NCBI GenBank assembly: GCA_003537575.1
Contig: DPRS01000009.1
Span: 31,639-95,638 of the forward strand
Length of the DNA stretch: 64,000 nucleotides
Source: Oxalobacteraceae bacterium
GTDB taxonomy: Bacteria > Pseudomonadota > Gammaproteobacteria > Burkholderiales > Burkholderiaceae_D
Direction of reading: 5' to 3'
The notes beneath the pieces were generated by a model. It did not search any database. It was not told the DNA's origin and saw nothing but the letters and a program-made list of their open reading frames with translations. Shown piece after piece: positions 27,025 through 38,898 of this stretch (position 1 is the stretch's first letter; each line of letters begins with the position of its first letter). Position numbers and translations under genes: made by a program.

Positions 27025-30000
27025 ATGACCGCGGCTGATTCCACAAACGGGAGAGCACGCTGGCTATCCTGGCTGTTTTTACTGGCGGGATTGCTGGCAA
27101 CCGGCATCGCTTATGAACGGGTCAACCACCTGGTCCAGCAGGAAGTATCGGCTCAGCTCGATGCCCGCGCCAAAGAAGCGAAATTCAGCGTGGAGCGGCA
27201 GGTTAGCGCTTATACCGAAGTCTTGCGCGGCTTGCAGGCGCAATTCGTCGCCGATGCAAATTTATCCCGCGCCACCTTCCACAAGGTGGCCGCGTCGCTT
27301 CATCTGGAGAGCCGCCTGCCTGGCATCCAGGCGGTGGGCTTCAGTCCCCGGGTGGCGCCCCAGGAACGGGCTGCGTTCGCCGAGGCCCTGAAGGGCGTGG
27401 CCGGGTCAGCCGGCGTCGCTTCTTCCGCCTGGACGACGGCGTCGATGCCGGCAGCCGGGGCATCCTTTATCGTGCAGTTTATCGAGCCGTTGGAAAAGAA
27501 TCAGGGCGGCTTCGGCTACGACCAGCTGATGGAGCCGAAGCGGCGCATCGCCATCGAAAAGGCGCGCGACACCGGCGAGCTGGCCAGCAGCGGCCGGGTG
27601 CGGCTGTTCATCGAGCCGGGCAACGTTGATGGCCTGGTGTTTTTCCTGCCGGTCTATCGTGGCGGCGATGTGCCTGCCTCGCTTGCGGCGCGCCGTGAGC
27701 GCATCGTGGGTGTTGTATTCCTGGCGGTGCGGGTCGATGAAGTCTTGCGCAGCGTATTCGGCCCCGAATTGCTGAATACGCTGGACATCGAGATTTACGA
27801 CATGAACGGCAATGAAACGGCATCCACGCTGCTCGACGGGCGCAACCTGATATTCGACAGCGGCGCATATCGGGGCGCCCGCCGGCTGCATGCGCCGGAA
27901 CTCATTCGCCCGTTGAGCCGCTCCATGCAGCTGCCGTTCAGCGGCAGCACCTGGCAGCTGGAAGTGACGGCGCTGCCGAATTTCGTCGGCCGTTCGCAAT
28001 CCTGGCTGCCGTATATCGCGGCACTGGCCAGCTCACTGCTCAGCCTGATGGTGTTTTTCATCATGCGCTATCTCGACCTGACCCGCCACAAATCCGATGC
28101 ACGGGCGGAAAAAGCCGAGCATTCGCTCAATTCCAGGGAAAGGCAGCTGGCCAAAATCAGCGGCTCGATCGATGCCGTGCTGTGGACCTTCAATCTGCTC
28201 GACAGAAAAATCGAGTATGTCAGTCCCGCCGTCGAGCGCGTCTACGGACGTCCGGCGGATGCTTTCTATGCCAATCCGATGCTGTGGACGGACTGCATTC
28301 ATCTCGCCGATCGAAAACAGGCGATCGACACCTTCAAGACCATTGAGCAGACCGGCAGGGAAGTGCTGCAGCTTCGCATCATCCGCCCGGATGGCGAAGT
28401 GCGCTGGATTCGCTACGAAGCGCATTTCATTGCCGCCGATTCCGCCGGCGCCGGACGCATCGATGCCGTGTGCAACGACATCACCCAGCAGCACCTGCTG
28501 GAAGAGTCGCAGCATCGGCACATCCGCGCATTGCGGGCGATTCATCAGTGCGAGGAGCGGATCGCCGCAGCGGAAGCCGAAGATGCGCTTTTGCAGGGAA
28601 TTTGCGACATCGCCGTCAGGGCCGGCTACCGCATGGCCTGGGCAGGCATGGTGCGGACGGACGGCGGCGGAATCGCGCTGGCCGGCATCGCCGGCGATCA
28701 TCAGGATTACCTTGCGTCGATCGAGACGGCGCTGGCGGCGGGCGGCGATGGCATGGCCACCATCGGCGAGGCGTTGCGCAGCAATCGGCCCGTGATCGCC
28801 AATGATTTCAGCCACGATCCTCGGCTGGCGCCCTGGCGGCAAGAGGCAATGCGCTGCGGCTTCAATTCCAAGATTGCGCTGCCCCTGGTCGGCGCGCAAA
28901 GCCTGATCGGCATCGTCAACGTCTACGCATCCGAGGAAAACGCATTCGATGCCGAGGAAATGGAATTGCTGGCCGGCCTTGCGCAACGCGTGGCAATCGC
29001 CATCGAATCGCTGCGCAACCGGGTGCAGCGGCAAGCGGCTGAGGGCGCGCTGCGACTGCGGCAGCGCGCCATCGAAGCCAGCGCCAATGCGATCATCATC
29101 ACCAGCGCGACCCGGCCCGGCTACCCGGTCGAGTATGTCAATCCGGCTTTCGAACGCATGACCGGCTATTCGTTTGCCGAAATGGCGGGGCAAAGCCTGG
29201 CGCTGCTGCATCGGGACGATGTTGATCAGCCAGGGCTGGCGGAAATCCGCGCAGTCACGCAGGAGCGGCGCTCCGGCTATGCCAGGCTGCGCAATTACCG
29301 CAAGGATGGCACGCTGTTCTGGAGCGAGGTGTATATCGCACCGGTCAAGGATGAGGCGGGCGTGGTTACGCACTTCGTCGCCGCCAAGTACGATGTCACC
29401 GAAACCAAGCGCTACCAGGACGAGCTCGAATTCCAGGCCAGCCATGATGCCTTGACCGGCCTGGCCAACCGGTCCTTGTTGAAGGACCGTCTGGTCCAGG
29501 CCATCGCCCATGCCGGGCGCTATGGCGAAGTATTCTGGGTGGTGTTCATCGATCTGGACCGCTTCAAGTTCGTCAATGACTCGCTTGGCCATTCGACCGG
29601 CGACACGGTCCTGAAGGAAGTGGCATCCCGCTTGAAAGGAGCCTTACGCGATACCGATACGGTGGCCCGGAATGGCGGCGACGAATTCGTCCTGATCCTG
29701 TCCGGACATCACGGCGAATGCCAGCGTGCTGCCACCGTGCAGCGCGTCATGGAAGCGATCTCCCGGCCGCTGTCCATCGACGATCGCGAATTCTACGTCG
29801 GCTGCAGCGCAGGCATTGCGGTCTATCCGGACGACGGCAAGGATGCGGATGCGCTGATCAAGCATGCCGATGTGGCAATGTACCGCGCCAAGGAATGCGG
29901 CCGCAACAATTTCCAGTTCTATACGGCCGATATGAATGAAGAGGCGCTGGAGCGCCTGCATCTGGAAAGCGATTTGCGCCATGCGATCGACCGCAACGAG

Positions 30001-30786
30001 CTGGTGCTGCATTATCAGCCGCAGGTATGCCTGCGCACCGGCCGGATTGTCGGCATCGAAGCCCTGGTGCGCTGGCAGCACCCTCGTCTGGGACTGGTTG
30101 CGCCAGGCCGTTTCATCGGCCTGGCTGAGGAAACCGGCTTGATCGTGCCGATCGGCAAATGGATATTGCGCACTGCTTGCCGGCAGACCAAGCTTTGGCA
30201 TCTGGCTGGTCTGGGCGATTTGCGTGTCGCAGTCAACCTGTCGGCGCGGCAGTTTGCCGAAAAAGATTTGGGACAATCGATCATGGCAGTCCTGGACGAG
30301 GCCGGGCTGGAGTCGCGGCATCTCGAAATCGAACTGACCGAAAGCCTGGTCATGAAAAATGTCGAATACACCATCGGCGTGCTGCGGGAATTGAAGGCGC
30401 GCGGCTTGCAATTGTCGGTCGACGATTTTGGCACCGGCTATTCCAGTCTGTCATATCTGAAGCGATTCCCGATCGACGTATTGAAAATCGATCAATCCTT
30501 CGTGCGCGACATTGCCAATAGCCCGGATGATGCCGCCATTGTCCGCTCAATCATTTCGCTGGCGCACAGTCTGCGGCTGCACGTCATTGCCGAAGGCGTC
30601 GAAACGCCCGAGCAGCTGGCATATCTGCGGCATCATCGCTGCGAACAAATGCAGGGTTATTTCTTCAGCCGGCCACTGCCTGCCCCGCAGCTCGAAGCAA
30701 TGCTCAGGGAGGGTAAATCGCTGGACGCGGAACATCTTCTTGATCCGCCGGCAAGCGAATTCGCCGCACCGGCGCTGTGCCAATGA
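27025..30786 (+). CDS. CHASE-PAS-GAF-PAS-GGDEF-EAL membrane protein (c-di-GMP synthase/phosphodiesterase)
   Basis: The protein has 1253 residues from ATG 27025 (TTG 27013 is possible but sits too close to AAGGA). A first membrane segment (about residues 14-32) precedes a periplasmic CHASE domain with GIQAVGFSPRVAP. A second membrane segment lies near residue 340, then PAS, GAF (residues about 520-670) and PAS. The GGDEF domain has NGGDEFVLIL with an intact RDTD inhibitory site. The EAL domain has EALVRWQHP and VDDFGTGYSSLSYLKRFPID. Both catalytic signatures are intact, so it may make or break c-di-GMP. Its place after narXL suggests a link to nitrate or oxygen status. Confidence 0.9.
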   Translation: MTAADSTNGRARWLSWLFLLAGLLATGIAYERVNHLVQQEVSAQLDARAKEAKFSVERQVSAYTEVLRGLQAQFVADANLSRATFHKVAASLHLESRLPGIQAVGFSPRVAPQERAAFAEALKGVAGSAGVASSAWTTASMPAAGASFIVQFIEPLEKNQGGFGYDQLMEPKRRIAIEKARDTGELASSGRVRLFIEPGNVDGLVFFLPVYRGGDVPASLAARRERIVGVVFLAVRVDEVLRSVFGPELLNTLDIEIYDMNGNETASTLLDGRNLIFDSGAYRGARRLHAPELIRPLSRSMQLPFSGSTWQLEVTALPNFVGRSQSWLPYIAALASSLLSLMVFFIMRYLDLTRHKSDARAEKAEHSLNSRERQLAKISGSIDAVLWTFNLLDRKIEYVSPAVERVYGRPADAFYANPMLWTDCIHLADRKQAIDTFKTIEQTGREVLQLRIIRPDGEVRWIRYEAHFIAADSAGAGRIDAVCNDITQQHLLEESQHRHIRALRAIHQCEERIAAAEAEDALLQGICDIAVRAGYRMAWAGMVRTDGGGIALAGIAGDHQDYLASIETALAAGGDGMATIGEALRSNRPVIANDFSHDPRLAPWRQEAMRCGFNSKIALPLVGAQSLIGIVNVYASEENAFDAEEMELLAGLAQRVAIAIESLRNRVQRQAAEGALRLRQRAIEASANAIIITSATRPGYPVEYVNPAFERMTGYSFAEMAGQSLALLHRDDVDQPGLAEIRAVTQERRSGYARLRNYRKDGTLFWSEVYIAPVKDEAGVVTHFVAAKYDVTETKRYQDELEFQASHDALTGLANRSLLKDRLVQAIAHAGRYGEVFWVVFIDLDRFKFVNDSLGHSTGDTVLKEVASRLKGALRDTDTVARNGGDEFVLILSGHHGECQRAATVQRVMEAISRPLSIDDREFYVGCSAGIAVYPDDGKDADALIKHADVAMYRAKECGRNNFQFYTADMNEEALERLHLESDLRHAIDRNELVLHYQPQVCLRTGRIVGIEALVRWQHPRLGLVAPGRFIGLAEETGLIVPIGKWILRTACRQTKLWHLAGLGDLRVAVNLSARQFAEKDLGQSIMAVLDEAGLESRHLEIELTESLVMKNVEYTIGVLRELKARGLQLSVDDFGTGYSSLSYLKRFPIDVLKIDQSFVRDIANSPDDAAIVRSIISLAHSLRLHVIAEGVETPEQLAYLRHHRCEQMQGYFFSRPLPAPQLEAMLREGKSLDAEHLLDPPASEFAAPALCQ

Positions 30787-30927
30787 CGGCATATGCCATC
30801 GTTCCTAGTCCGTTTCGGTTTGCGGCCTTTTAGATTGATAGAAATGTTCGTTGCCATGTGATTTGCAGTAATATTATGCCTTGTACCAAGCCGGTGTGGC
30901 CCTGCTTTCGCACATGCGCCCATTTCC

Positions 30928-33288
<2,361 letters not shown>

Positions 33289-33373
33289 ACGCGCCTCGTT
33301 GCGGCGGCAATCCGCTGGAACGCCGCGCGCCTTGGTACAATGGCGGTTTCAAAAAACAATTGTCCCATCCGCC

Positions 33374-34669
<1,296 letters not shown>

Positions 34670-34702
34670 GTGAAATTGCCGCCACAACAAGCTGGACTCT
34701 GA

Positions 34703-34708
34703 TATAAT
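34703..34708 (+). promoter_or_regulatory. -10 element of the tRNA-Ser promoter
   Basis: A perfect TATAAT lies 41 bp before the mature tRNA 5' end. Upstream, TTGCCG at about 34676 is a poor -35 because the spacing is too long, so the -35 is unclear. Confidence 0.5.
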
Positions 34709-34749
34709 CTCACGCTTTCCGGCACCCACGTGCCGGGACGACCAGTTCA

Positions 34750-34839
<90 letters not shown>

Positions 34840-34873
34840 AAATTAGATCTAAAGTAGTCTAAGCAAGTTTAAA

Positions 34874-34909
34874 AACCCGCATCGCTCTCTACGAGGATGC
34901 GGGTTTTTT
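34874..34909 (+). terminator. Rho-independent terminator after tRNA-Ser
   Basis: AACCCGCATC (34874-34883) pairs with GATGCGGGTT (34896-34905), with TTTT continuing to 34909. It ends the serS/tRNA-Ser transcript at the left edge of the element. Confidence 0.85.
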
Positions 34910-34946
34910 GTTTAATAACGTCCAACCTTGTTTATTGACATCTGCA

Positions 34947-34972
34947 TTTTTTGGGGGCACGCTTAGGGGCAT
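34947..34972 (+). repeat. Left integrase arm-type sites
   Basis: TTTTTTGGGGGCA is followed by TTAGGGGCAT (to 34972). The same block, TTTTTTGGGGGCAT then TTTGGGGGCAT, occurs at 51115-51140 next to attR in the same orientation. A further copy in reverse orientation (GATGCCCCCAAATG) overlaps the integrase start at 34995-35008. Such GGGGGCA repeats are typical arm-binding sites of P4-family integrases. Confidence 0.6.
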
Positions 34973-35005
34973 ATTCCGATGCCTTTAAAGACAGGATGCC
35001 CCCAA

Positions 35006-36268
35006 ATGCCTAAACTCGTTACCCCGCTAACCGATGTTCAGGTGAAAAACGCCAAGCCTAAGGACAAGTCGTACAAGCTGTTTGATGGCGGCGGTTTATA
35101 CCTGGAAGTCATGCCGACCGGTTCAAAGCTTTGGCGCATGAAATTCAGACAGGCTAATGGCAAGGAGGGGCGCCTTTCCTTTGGCAGCTATCCCGAAGTT
35201 TCCTTAACAGCAGCACGCGCCAAACGCAGTGAAGCCAGAGAGCTAAAAGCCCAGGACATCGACCCTGGCCAGGCCAAGCGCCTGGAAAAGCTGCAAAAGG
35301 CCGCAGCAGCCTCAAACACTTTTGAGGCCGTCGCTCGTCAATGGCACGCGAACAAGTTAGATACCTGGAAAGAAAACACCGCAAAAGACGCGTTAAACCG
35401 ACTGGAAAAAGACGTTTTCCCAATGATCGGCAAGCGCCCAATCGCCGAAATAGACGCGCCTACAATGCTGGACGTGTTGCGGATGGTGGAAAAGCGTGGC
35501 GCTTTGGAGATCGCGGCAAGGTTAGGACAGCTCTGCAGCCAGATTTTTCGGTATGCAATCGCGTCCGGGCTGGCGAAATATAACCCTGTACCCGACCTAC
35601 GCGGTGCGCTGAAACCCCGTGTCAAAGGGCATCATGCCGCCATTACTCCGGATGACCTGCCGGAATTTCTCAAAATTCTGGAGAAGAACGAAGCTCGGAT
35701 GTACATTCCGACTCGCATCCTAATGCGGCTCATGATGCTGGTTTTTGTCCGTACCAGTGAATTGATCGAAACGCCCTGGTCGGAAATCGACTTGGACAAT
35801 GAGCAATGGGTAATCCCATGGCAGCGCATGAAGATGGGGAAAAAGAAGATCAACCCACGCAAAGTAGATCATCACGTCAACATGCCGCGGCAGGGGTGGG
35901 ATCTATTACGCGAACTTCATTGGATTACAGGCGGGAGCATTTACCTTTTCCCGAATCAGCGCGACCATAAAAAACCGGTTTCCAACGGCGCGATTCTGGC
36001 GGCACTAAAGCGCATGGGGTATGCGGGTAAGCACACTGGGCATGGCTTCCGGGCACTCGCGATGGGTGTAATCAAAGAGAGATTGGGCTATCGGCATGAT
36101 GTGGTAAATCGCCAGCTGGCCCATATGTCGGGAGACGCCTATGGCGAAGCTTATGACCGGGCAGAATTTTTGTCTGAGCGTCGAGTCATGATGCAGCAAT
36201 ATGCGGACTATCTGGACTCAGCGGCAAGTGGCAAGGTCATTGTCGGGAAGTTTGGCAGAGCAGCATAG
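35006..36268 (+). CDS. int: P4-type tyrosine integrase
   Basis: The 420-residue site-specific recombinase has an N-terminal DUF4102 arm-binding domain (MPKLVTPLTDVQVKNAKPKD, then YKLFDGGGLYLEV). A core-binding helical domain and a C-terminal catalytic domain follow. Catalytic residues are visible: the first Arg in FVRTSELIETPW, HGFR, the second His in QLAHMSGD and Tyr in AYDRAEFL. The frame is open from 34979, but MPKLVTPLTD is the family start, so 35006 is used. An inverted arm-type repeat overlaps the start, suggesting that Int limits its own expression. It sits 166 bp from the tRNA-Ser target. Confidence 0.95.
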   Translation: MPKLVTPLTDVQVKNAKPKDKSYKLFDGGGLYLEVMPTGSKLWRMKFRQANGKEGRLSFGSYPEVSLTAARAKRSEARELKAQDIDPGQAKRLEKLQKAAAASNTFEAVARQWHANKLDTWKENTAKDALNRLEKDVFPMIGKRPIAEIDAPTMLDVLRMVEKRGALEIAARLGQLCSQIFRYAIASGLAKYNPVPDLRGALKPRVKGHHAAITPDDLPEFLKILEKNEARMYIPTRILMRLMMLVFVRTSELIETPWSEIDLDNEQWVIPWQRMKMGKKKINPRKVDHHVNMPRQGWDLLRELHWITGGSIYLFPNQRDHKKPVSNGAILAALKRMGYAGKHTGHGFRALAMGVIKERLGYRHDVVNRQLAHMSGDAYGEAYDRAEFLSERRVMMQQYADYLDSAASGKVIVGKFGRAA

Positions 36269-36290
36269 CGGCATCATTGAATTGAACGCC

Positions 36291-36319
36291 TTGCAATTCG
36301 AAGCGCAATCCACTATTCT
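36291..36319 (+). promoter_or_regulatory. Sigma70-like promoter for the C4-like leader
   Basis: TTGCAA (36291-36296) and TATTCT (36314-36319) are separated by 17 bp. Transcription would start near 36326, just where the first hairpin of the leader begins. Confidence 0.6.
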
Positions 36320-36325
36320 TGACAC

Positions 36326-36553
36326 GTCATCGAGAAAGAGATGACCGGGTTTGGCGACTCGACTTGTAACAGGCGGATGCCCGCCTCATGGCGGTTTTTT
36401 TTCGTCCGTACTGCCTTTGCGTCTACTATGGTGGGCCTGGGTGGGGATGCCTTCGGGCATGCCGGTTACCTGTTACGCCGGTTCGCCAACCCTGCTTAGT
36501 GCCCGCCTCCCTCATTTGGCGATGAGAAGCGGGTTCAATCACTGTAACAGGAG
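36326..36553 (+). ncRNA. C4-like antisense RNA / Ash-Icd leader with attenuator
   Basis: The leader between the integrase gene and the 36561 ORF is highly structured. GTCATC (36326-36331) pairs with GATGAC (36340-36345). GGGTTTGGCGA (36347-36357) can pair with TTCGCCAACCC (36482-36492) with one bulge. CCTGTTAC (36469-36476) is complementary to GTAACAGG at 36366-36373 and to a second GTAACAGG at 36544-36551 that forms the ribosome site of the next gene. A possible ORF across it reads WWAWVGMPSGMPVTCYAG, similar in style to the Ash/Icd-like ORFs that overlap C4 RNA in P1, P4 and related prophages. I infer a C4-type immunity RNA; an Rfam search was not possible. Confidence 0.6.
36381..36402 (+). 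terminator. Intrinsic terminator inside the C4-like leader
   Basis: CCGCC (36381-36385), loop TCAT, GGCGG (36390-36394), then eight T. An upstream GGCGG (36372-36376) can pair with the same CCGCC and would act as an antiterminator, so the segment looks like a switchable attenuator. Confidence 0.6.
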
Positions 36554-36560
36554 CCTTCTC

Positions 36561-36956
36561 ATGCATAGCAATCCTCAATCCAATCGCGTCTCGGCAAGCG
36601 AAAATCCCTACTTCGGCCGTGTCGACAATGGCCCTTACATGCTTGGCCACCTTTTCCGGGAAACGCCTCCCTACGGGAAACGCCTTACGAGCGATGATCG
36701 TTTGAAGGCAGAGGCTGCCCGCAGTCATGCCGCAAATGGTGTGACGACACTTGTGCATGGTATCCAGGCCATTGGCGCCTTGATGATTCGGGCAGGGCTG
36801 AGCGAGGATGGTGATCTCGACTCTGTCAACGTAACGGCGATTGGCGACCTCATCCAGCACTTGGCCGTCGAGCTTCGATTCTTAAACGAGATGGAAGGGA
36901 CGATGGATGATGTGCTCATCGAGCGCGTACCGGTGACGAAAGGAGGTGCGCGATGA
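36561..36956 (+). CDS. Hypothetical satellite protein
   Basis: The 131-residue protein starts at ATG 36561 behind GTAACAGGAG, which is also the presumed target of the C4-like RNA. Composition is mixed and soluble, with helical C-terminal half GDLIQHLAVELRFLNEMEG. No domain is recognised. The same frame is open upstream to 36351 through the leader (Ash-like part). The stop overlaps the next start by ATGA (36953-36956). By position it is the first gene released when immunity is lifted, so it may be a replication or derepression factor; this is inference. Confidence 0.65.
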   Translation: MHSNPQSNRVSASENPYFGRVDNGPYMLGHLFRETPPYGKRLTSDDRLKAEAARSHAANGVTTLVHGIQAIGALMIRAGLSEDGDLDSVNVTAIGDLIQHLAVELRFLNEMEGTMDDVLIERVPVTKGGAR

Positions 36957-37237
36957 CTATCATCCAAAATTCCTCTGCCGACGCCCTGGTCATCAACGAA
37001 GAGCATGCCGATCGCCTTGAGGGGCATCTTTATGAAATCGAGGCGTTGAGCGTTACTATGGAATCGGTTCTCGAATCAGATCTTGTGCCGGAATATGCAT
37101 TGCGTGTTATCTCCGCACTACGCAAGGAATTACATCGTGCATTCCAGGACTGCATATCTGATTTGGAAAAGGCAGAAGTGCTCGCCAGTGCGCGGCGGGT
37201 AACAACGAATACTCAAGAGGGAGGAATGCAAAAATGA
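36953..37237 (+). CDS. Hypothetical small helical protein
   Basis: A 94-residue acidic, mostly helical protein (HLYEIEALSVTMESVLESDL, then SALRKELHRAFQDCISDLEK). It overlaps both neighbours by 4 bp, so it is translated with them as a unit. No family recognised. The base composition is lower in GC than the flanking host genes, in keeping with the mobile element. Confidence 0.6.
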   Translation: MTIIQNSSADALVINEEHADRLEGHLYEIEALSVTMESVLESDLVPEYALRVISALRKELHRAFQDCISDLEKAEVLASARRVTTNTQEGGMQK

Positions 37238-37518
37238 CGAAAAAAATCTCAAGTCTTGTTTTCGAAGCTCTACAAGCGAACATGGCAGGTGGCCTGCCAC
37301 CAATAGATCCCGAGTCCGGTCGTGGCGTGACGCATGATCTGTGGATTCCAATCGGTGATCGTTTGCCAGACCACGACAGGCTCGTCGAGGTATGGAATAC
37401 CGGTATCGATCAGGTTGAGGATGCATTTTTTGATCCGGTGGAAAAACGTTGGCACTCGCAGCATCCGCTGACAGTGTACATGTTCGGTGAAATTACGCAT
37501 TGGCGGGAAAAAGCATAA
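37234..37518 (+). CDS. DUF551-like phage protein
   Basis: The 94-residue protein has the DUF551 pattern found in phage and prophage accessory genes: LWIPIGDRLPDHDRLVEVWN, then a short strand region and a GEITHWREK ending that resembles the usual VTHWMPLP. Function of the family is unknown. It overlaps the preceding gene by ATGA and ends the three-gene block controlled by the C4-like leader. Confidence 0.65.
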   Translation: MTKKISSLVFEALQANMAGGLPPIDPESGRGVTHDLWIPIGDRLPDHDRLVEVWNTGIDQVEDAFFDPVEKRWHSQHPLTVYMFGEITHWREKA

Positions 37519-37538
37519 GCCGATTTGAACCAGTTTAA

Positions 37539-37591
37539 CCATGCCTACCGCGACGGCGGGAAAACCGGGTTCCCTTACCCGGCCGGCATGG
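37539..37591 (+). other. Nested hairpin element
   Basis: CCATGCC (37539-37545) pairs with GGCATGG (37585-37591) around an inner stem CCGGGT-TCCCTT-ACCCGG (37565-37582). It lies in the 109 bp between two genes and has no T-run. It looks like a structured RNA element or a protein site. Confidence 0.45.
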
Positions 37592-37627
37592 TTTCCAAAT
37601 TAAGGGGGCGTGTAGGGAAGCGCAAGC

Positions 37628-38266
37628 ATGATTCAAGATCAGCCATTGAGGTTCACATCTCAGCAACGTCATCGTTTGCTCGAGCTTGGATTGCTCGAAA
37701 AACAGATTGAAGAAGTTCAGAGAAGCGCATTGCCAGCTGCTAGCGCGGCAATCGCAGGGGATCCTACGCTGCAAGATGTCCGGGATGAATTCCAAGCTTT
37801 ATTAGATGCAATGGGCAGCGCACAAGAAGCGATGTCAAAGTTGTTGAGAGCGGATGCCGGTACGCCGGCCAGGGCCAAGGTGTTTCAGCTCATCGAGATC
37901 GCAGACTTTGAAATGCAAGGTGACGGGCGCATTATTGAAAAAGCTTTGTATCCACTGACTGCAGCGCGCGCTACTGTGCGCAGGGCTCGGAATGCATTAG
38001 CCGATGAGCAAAGCCGTCAAAATGGGGCTTCTTTCTATCCTGTTCAACAGATTGATGATGCACTCTGGCAGGGATTCCTTAAGCACTACCATGGAAACGC
38101 CGATATTCCAGCTTATAACGTGAAACGCTCCAGTTCAGAAACCAGCGCATACTGGGAAATCATAGCCATTTGCTATGAAGCGATTGGACGTGAAAAGCAA
38201 AACCTCGAACGGCCGATAAAGGCTTACCTCAAGTGGTGCAAGACGCACGATCAACCACTACGATGA
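37628..38266 (+). CDS. Hypothetical satellite protein
   Basis: A 212-residue soluble protein beginning MIQDQPLRFTSQQRHRLLEL. The N-terminal half is helical and the C-terminal part is more aromatic (SFYPVQQIDDALWQGFLKHY). A ribosome site GGGAAG precedes ATG 37628. No domain was recognised. It stands alone between the nested hairpin and the alpA control region. Confidence 0.6.
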   Translation: MIQDQPLRFTSQQRHRLLELGLLEKQIEEVQRSALPAASAAIAGDPTLQDVRDEFQALLDAMGSAQEAMSKLLRADAGTPARAKVFQLIEIADFEMQGDGRIIEKALYPLTAARATVRRARNALADEQSRQNGASFYPVQQIDDALWQGFLKHYHGNADIPAYNVKRSSSETSAYWEIIAICYEAIGREKQNLERPIKAYLKWCKTHDQPLR

Positions 38267-38286
38267 ATAATTGCCCTAATAAATTT

Positions 38287-38324
38287 AGGACAGGAGGTGA
38301 CAGAACTTTCTGACCTGCCGTCCT
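38287..38324 (+). promoter_or_regulatory. Imperfect inverted repeat upstream of alpA
   Basis: AGGACAGGAGGTGACAG and CTGACCTGCCGTCCT form a long imperfect stem around AACTTT. It lies about 65 bp before alpA and could be an operator or an RNA fold. Confidence 0.4.
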
Positions 38325-38349
38325 AGCCTGCTTGTCTTGCTAAGCGGAA

Positions 38350-38398
38350 CATTTGCCATTGTTCAATTACGCCCAATAGGAGCTAATAATGGCAAATG
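38350..38398 (+). promoter_or_regulatory. 11-bp perfect inverted repeat enclosing the alpA ribosome site
   Basis: CATTTGCCATT (38350-38360) and AATGGCAAATG (38388-38398) are exact complements separated by 27 bp that contain the ribosome site AGGAG. The right arm includes the ATG of alpA. The TGGCAAA core is the same one repeated inside the YdaU-like gene, so this may be a protein site shared with the replication origin or a hairpin masking alpA translation. Confidence 0.6.
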
Positions 38399-38589
38399 AA
38401 AGCACACAACTCCCCGTAACTGGTTTCGTCCGACTCCCTGTAGTCCTGTCAGTTTTTCCAGTTAGCCGCGCTACTTGGTGGAATGGCGTGCGCGCTGGAA
38501 AATATCCAGCGGCCCATAAACTCGGTCCCCGAGCGACAGCATGGAAAGTCGAGGACATTCGAGCCCTCCTTGAGAAGACTGCCGGATAA
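38389..38589 (+). CDS. alpA: AlpA-family regulator
   Basis: A 66-residue winged-helix-like DNA-binding protein of the AlpA type. The family pattern is visible: FVRLPVVLSVFPVSRATWWN (helix-turn-helix), AGKYPAAHKLGPRATAWKVE and DIRALLEKTAG. AlpA proteins in P4-like islands activate integrase and excision or replication genes. Translation begins inside the right arm of a perfect inverted repeat, so expression may be autoregulated. It leads the alpA - 38602 - YdaU - dnaB series. Confidence 0.88.
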   Translation: MANESTQLPVTGFVRLPVVLSVFPVSRATWWNGVRAGKYPAAHKLGPRATAWKVEDIRALLEKTAG

Positions 38590-38601
38590 AGGCAGGACTC
38601 C

Positions 38602-38895
38602 ATGGGGACACAACCACAATCCGGCGCCAAGCCGCCGCGTCCAAATAAATTTCGGCCAGCGCGCCATGGGCTTGACGAGCCGCCACAGCACTTCACCGGC
38701 CAGCTGACCTTGGAAAACATCTACGGCGAGTGGTGGGCCAGTGCGCGGGATGGCTTCTTCACCGTCCGCTGGAAGCGCTTCTTCGCCTACCTGCATCAGT
38801 TCGATCCGGCCAGCCGGGCGCAGCTTATCGCCGCGTGCGAGACGGCGCACCGCCGGCGCGACCATCCGCACGGCCTTCCAGGTTGGGAGGGCTGA
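38602..38895 (+). CDS. Hypothetical protein
   Basis: A 97-residue basic protein. The N-terminal 30 residues are Pro/Arg-rich, then TLENIYGEWWASARDGFFTV and an Arg/His-rich end. It starts 12 bp after alpA and stops 3 bp before the YdaU-like gene, so it is part of the replication transcript. No family recognised. The basic charge would suit nucleic-acid binding; this is inference. Confidence 0.6.
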   Translation: MGTQPQSGAKPPRPNKFRPARHGLDEPPQHFTGQLTLENIYGEWWASARDGFFTVRWKRFFAYLHQFDPASRAQLIAACETAHRRRDHPHGLPGWEG

Positions 38896-38898
38896 TCT

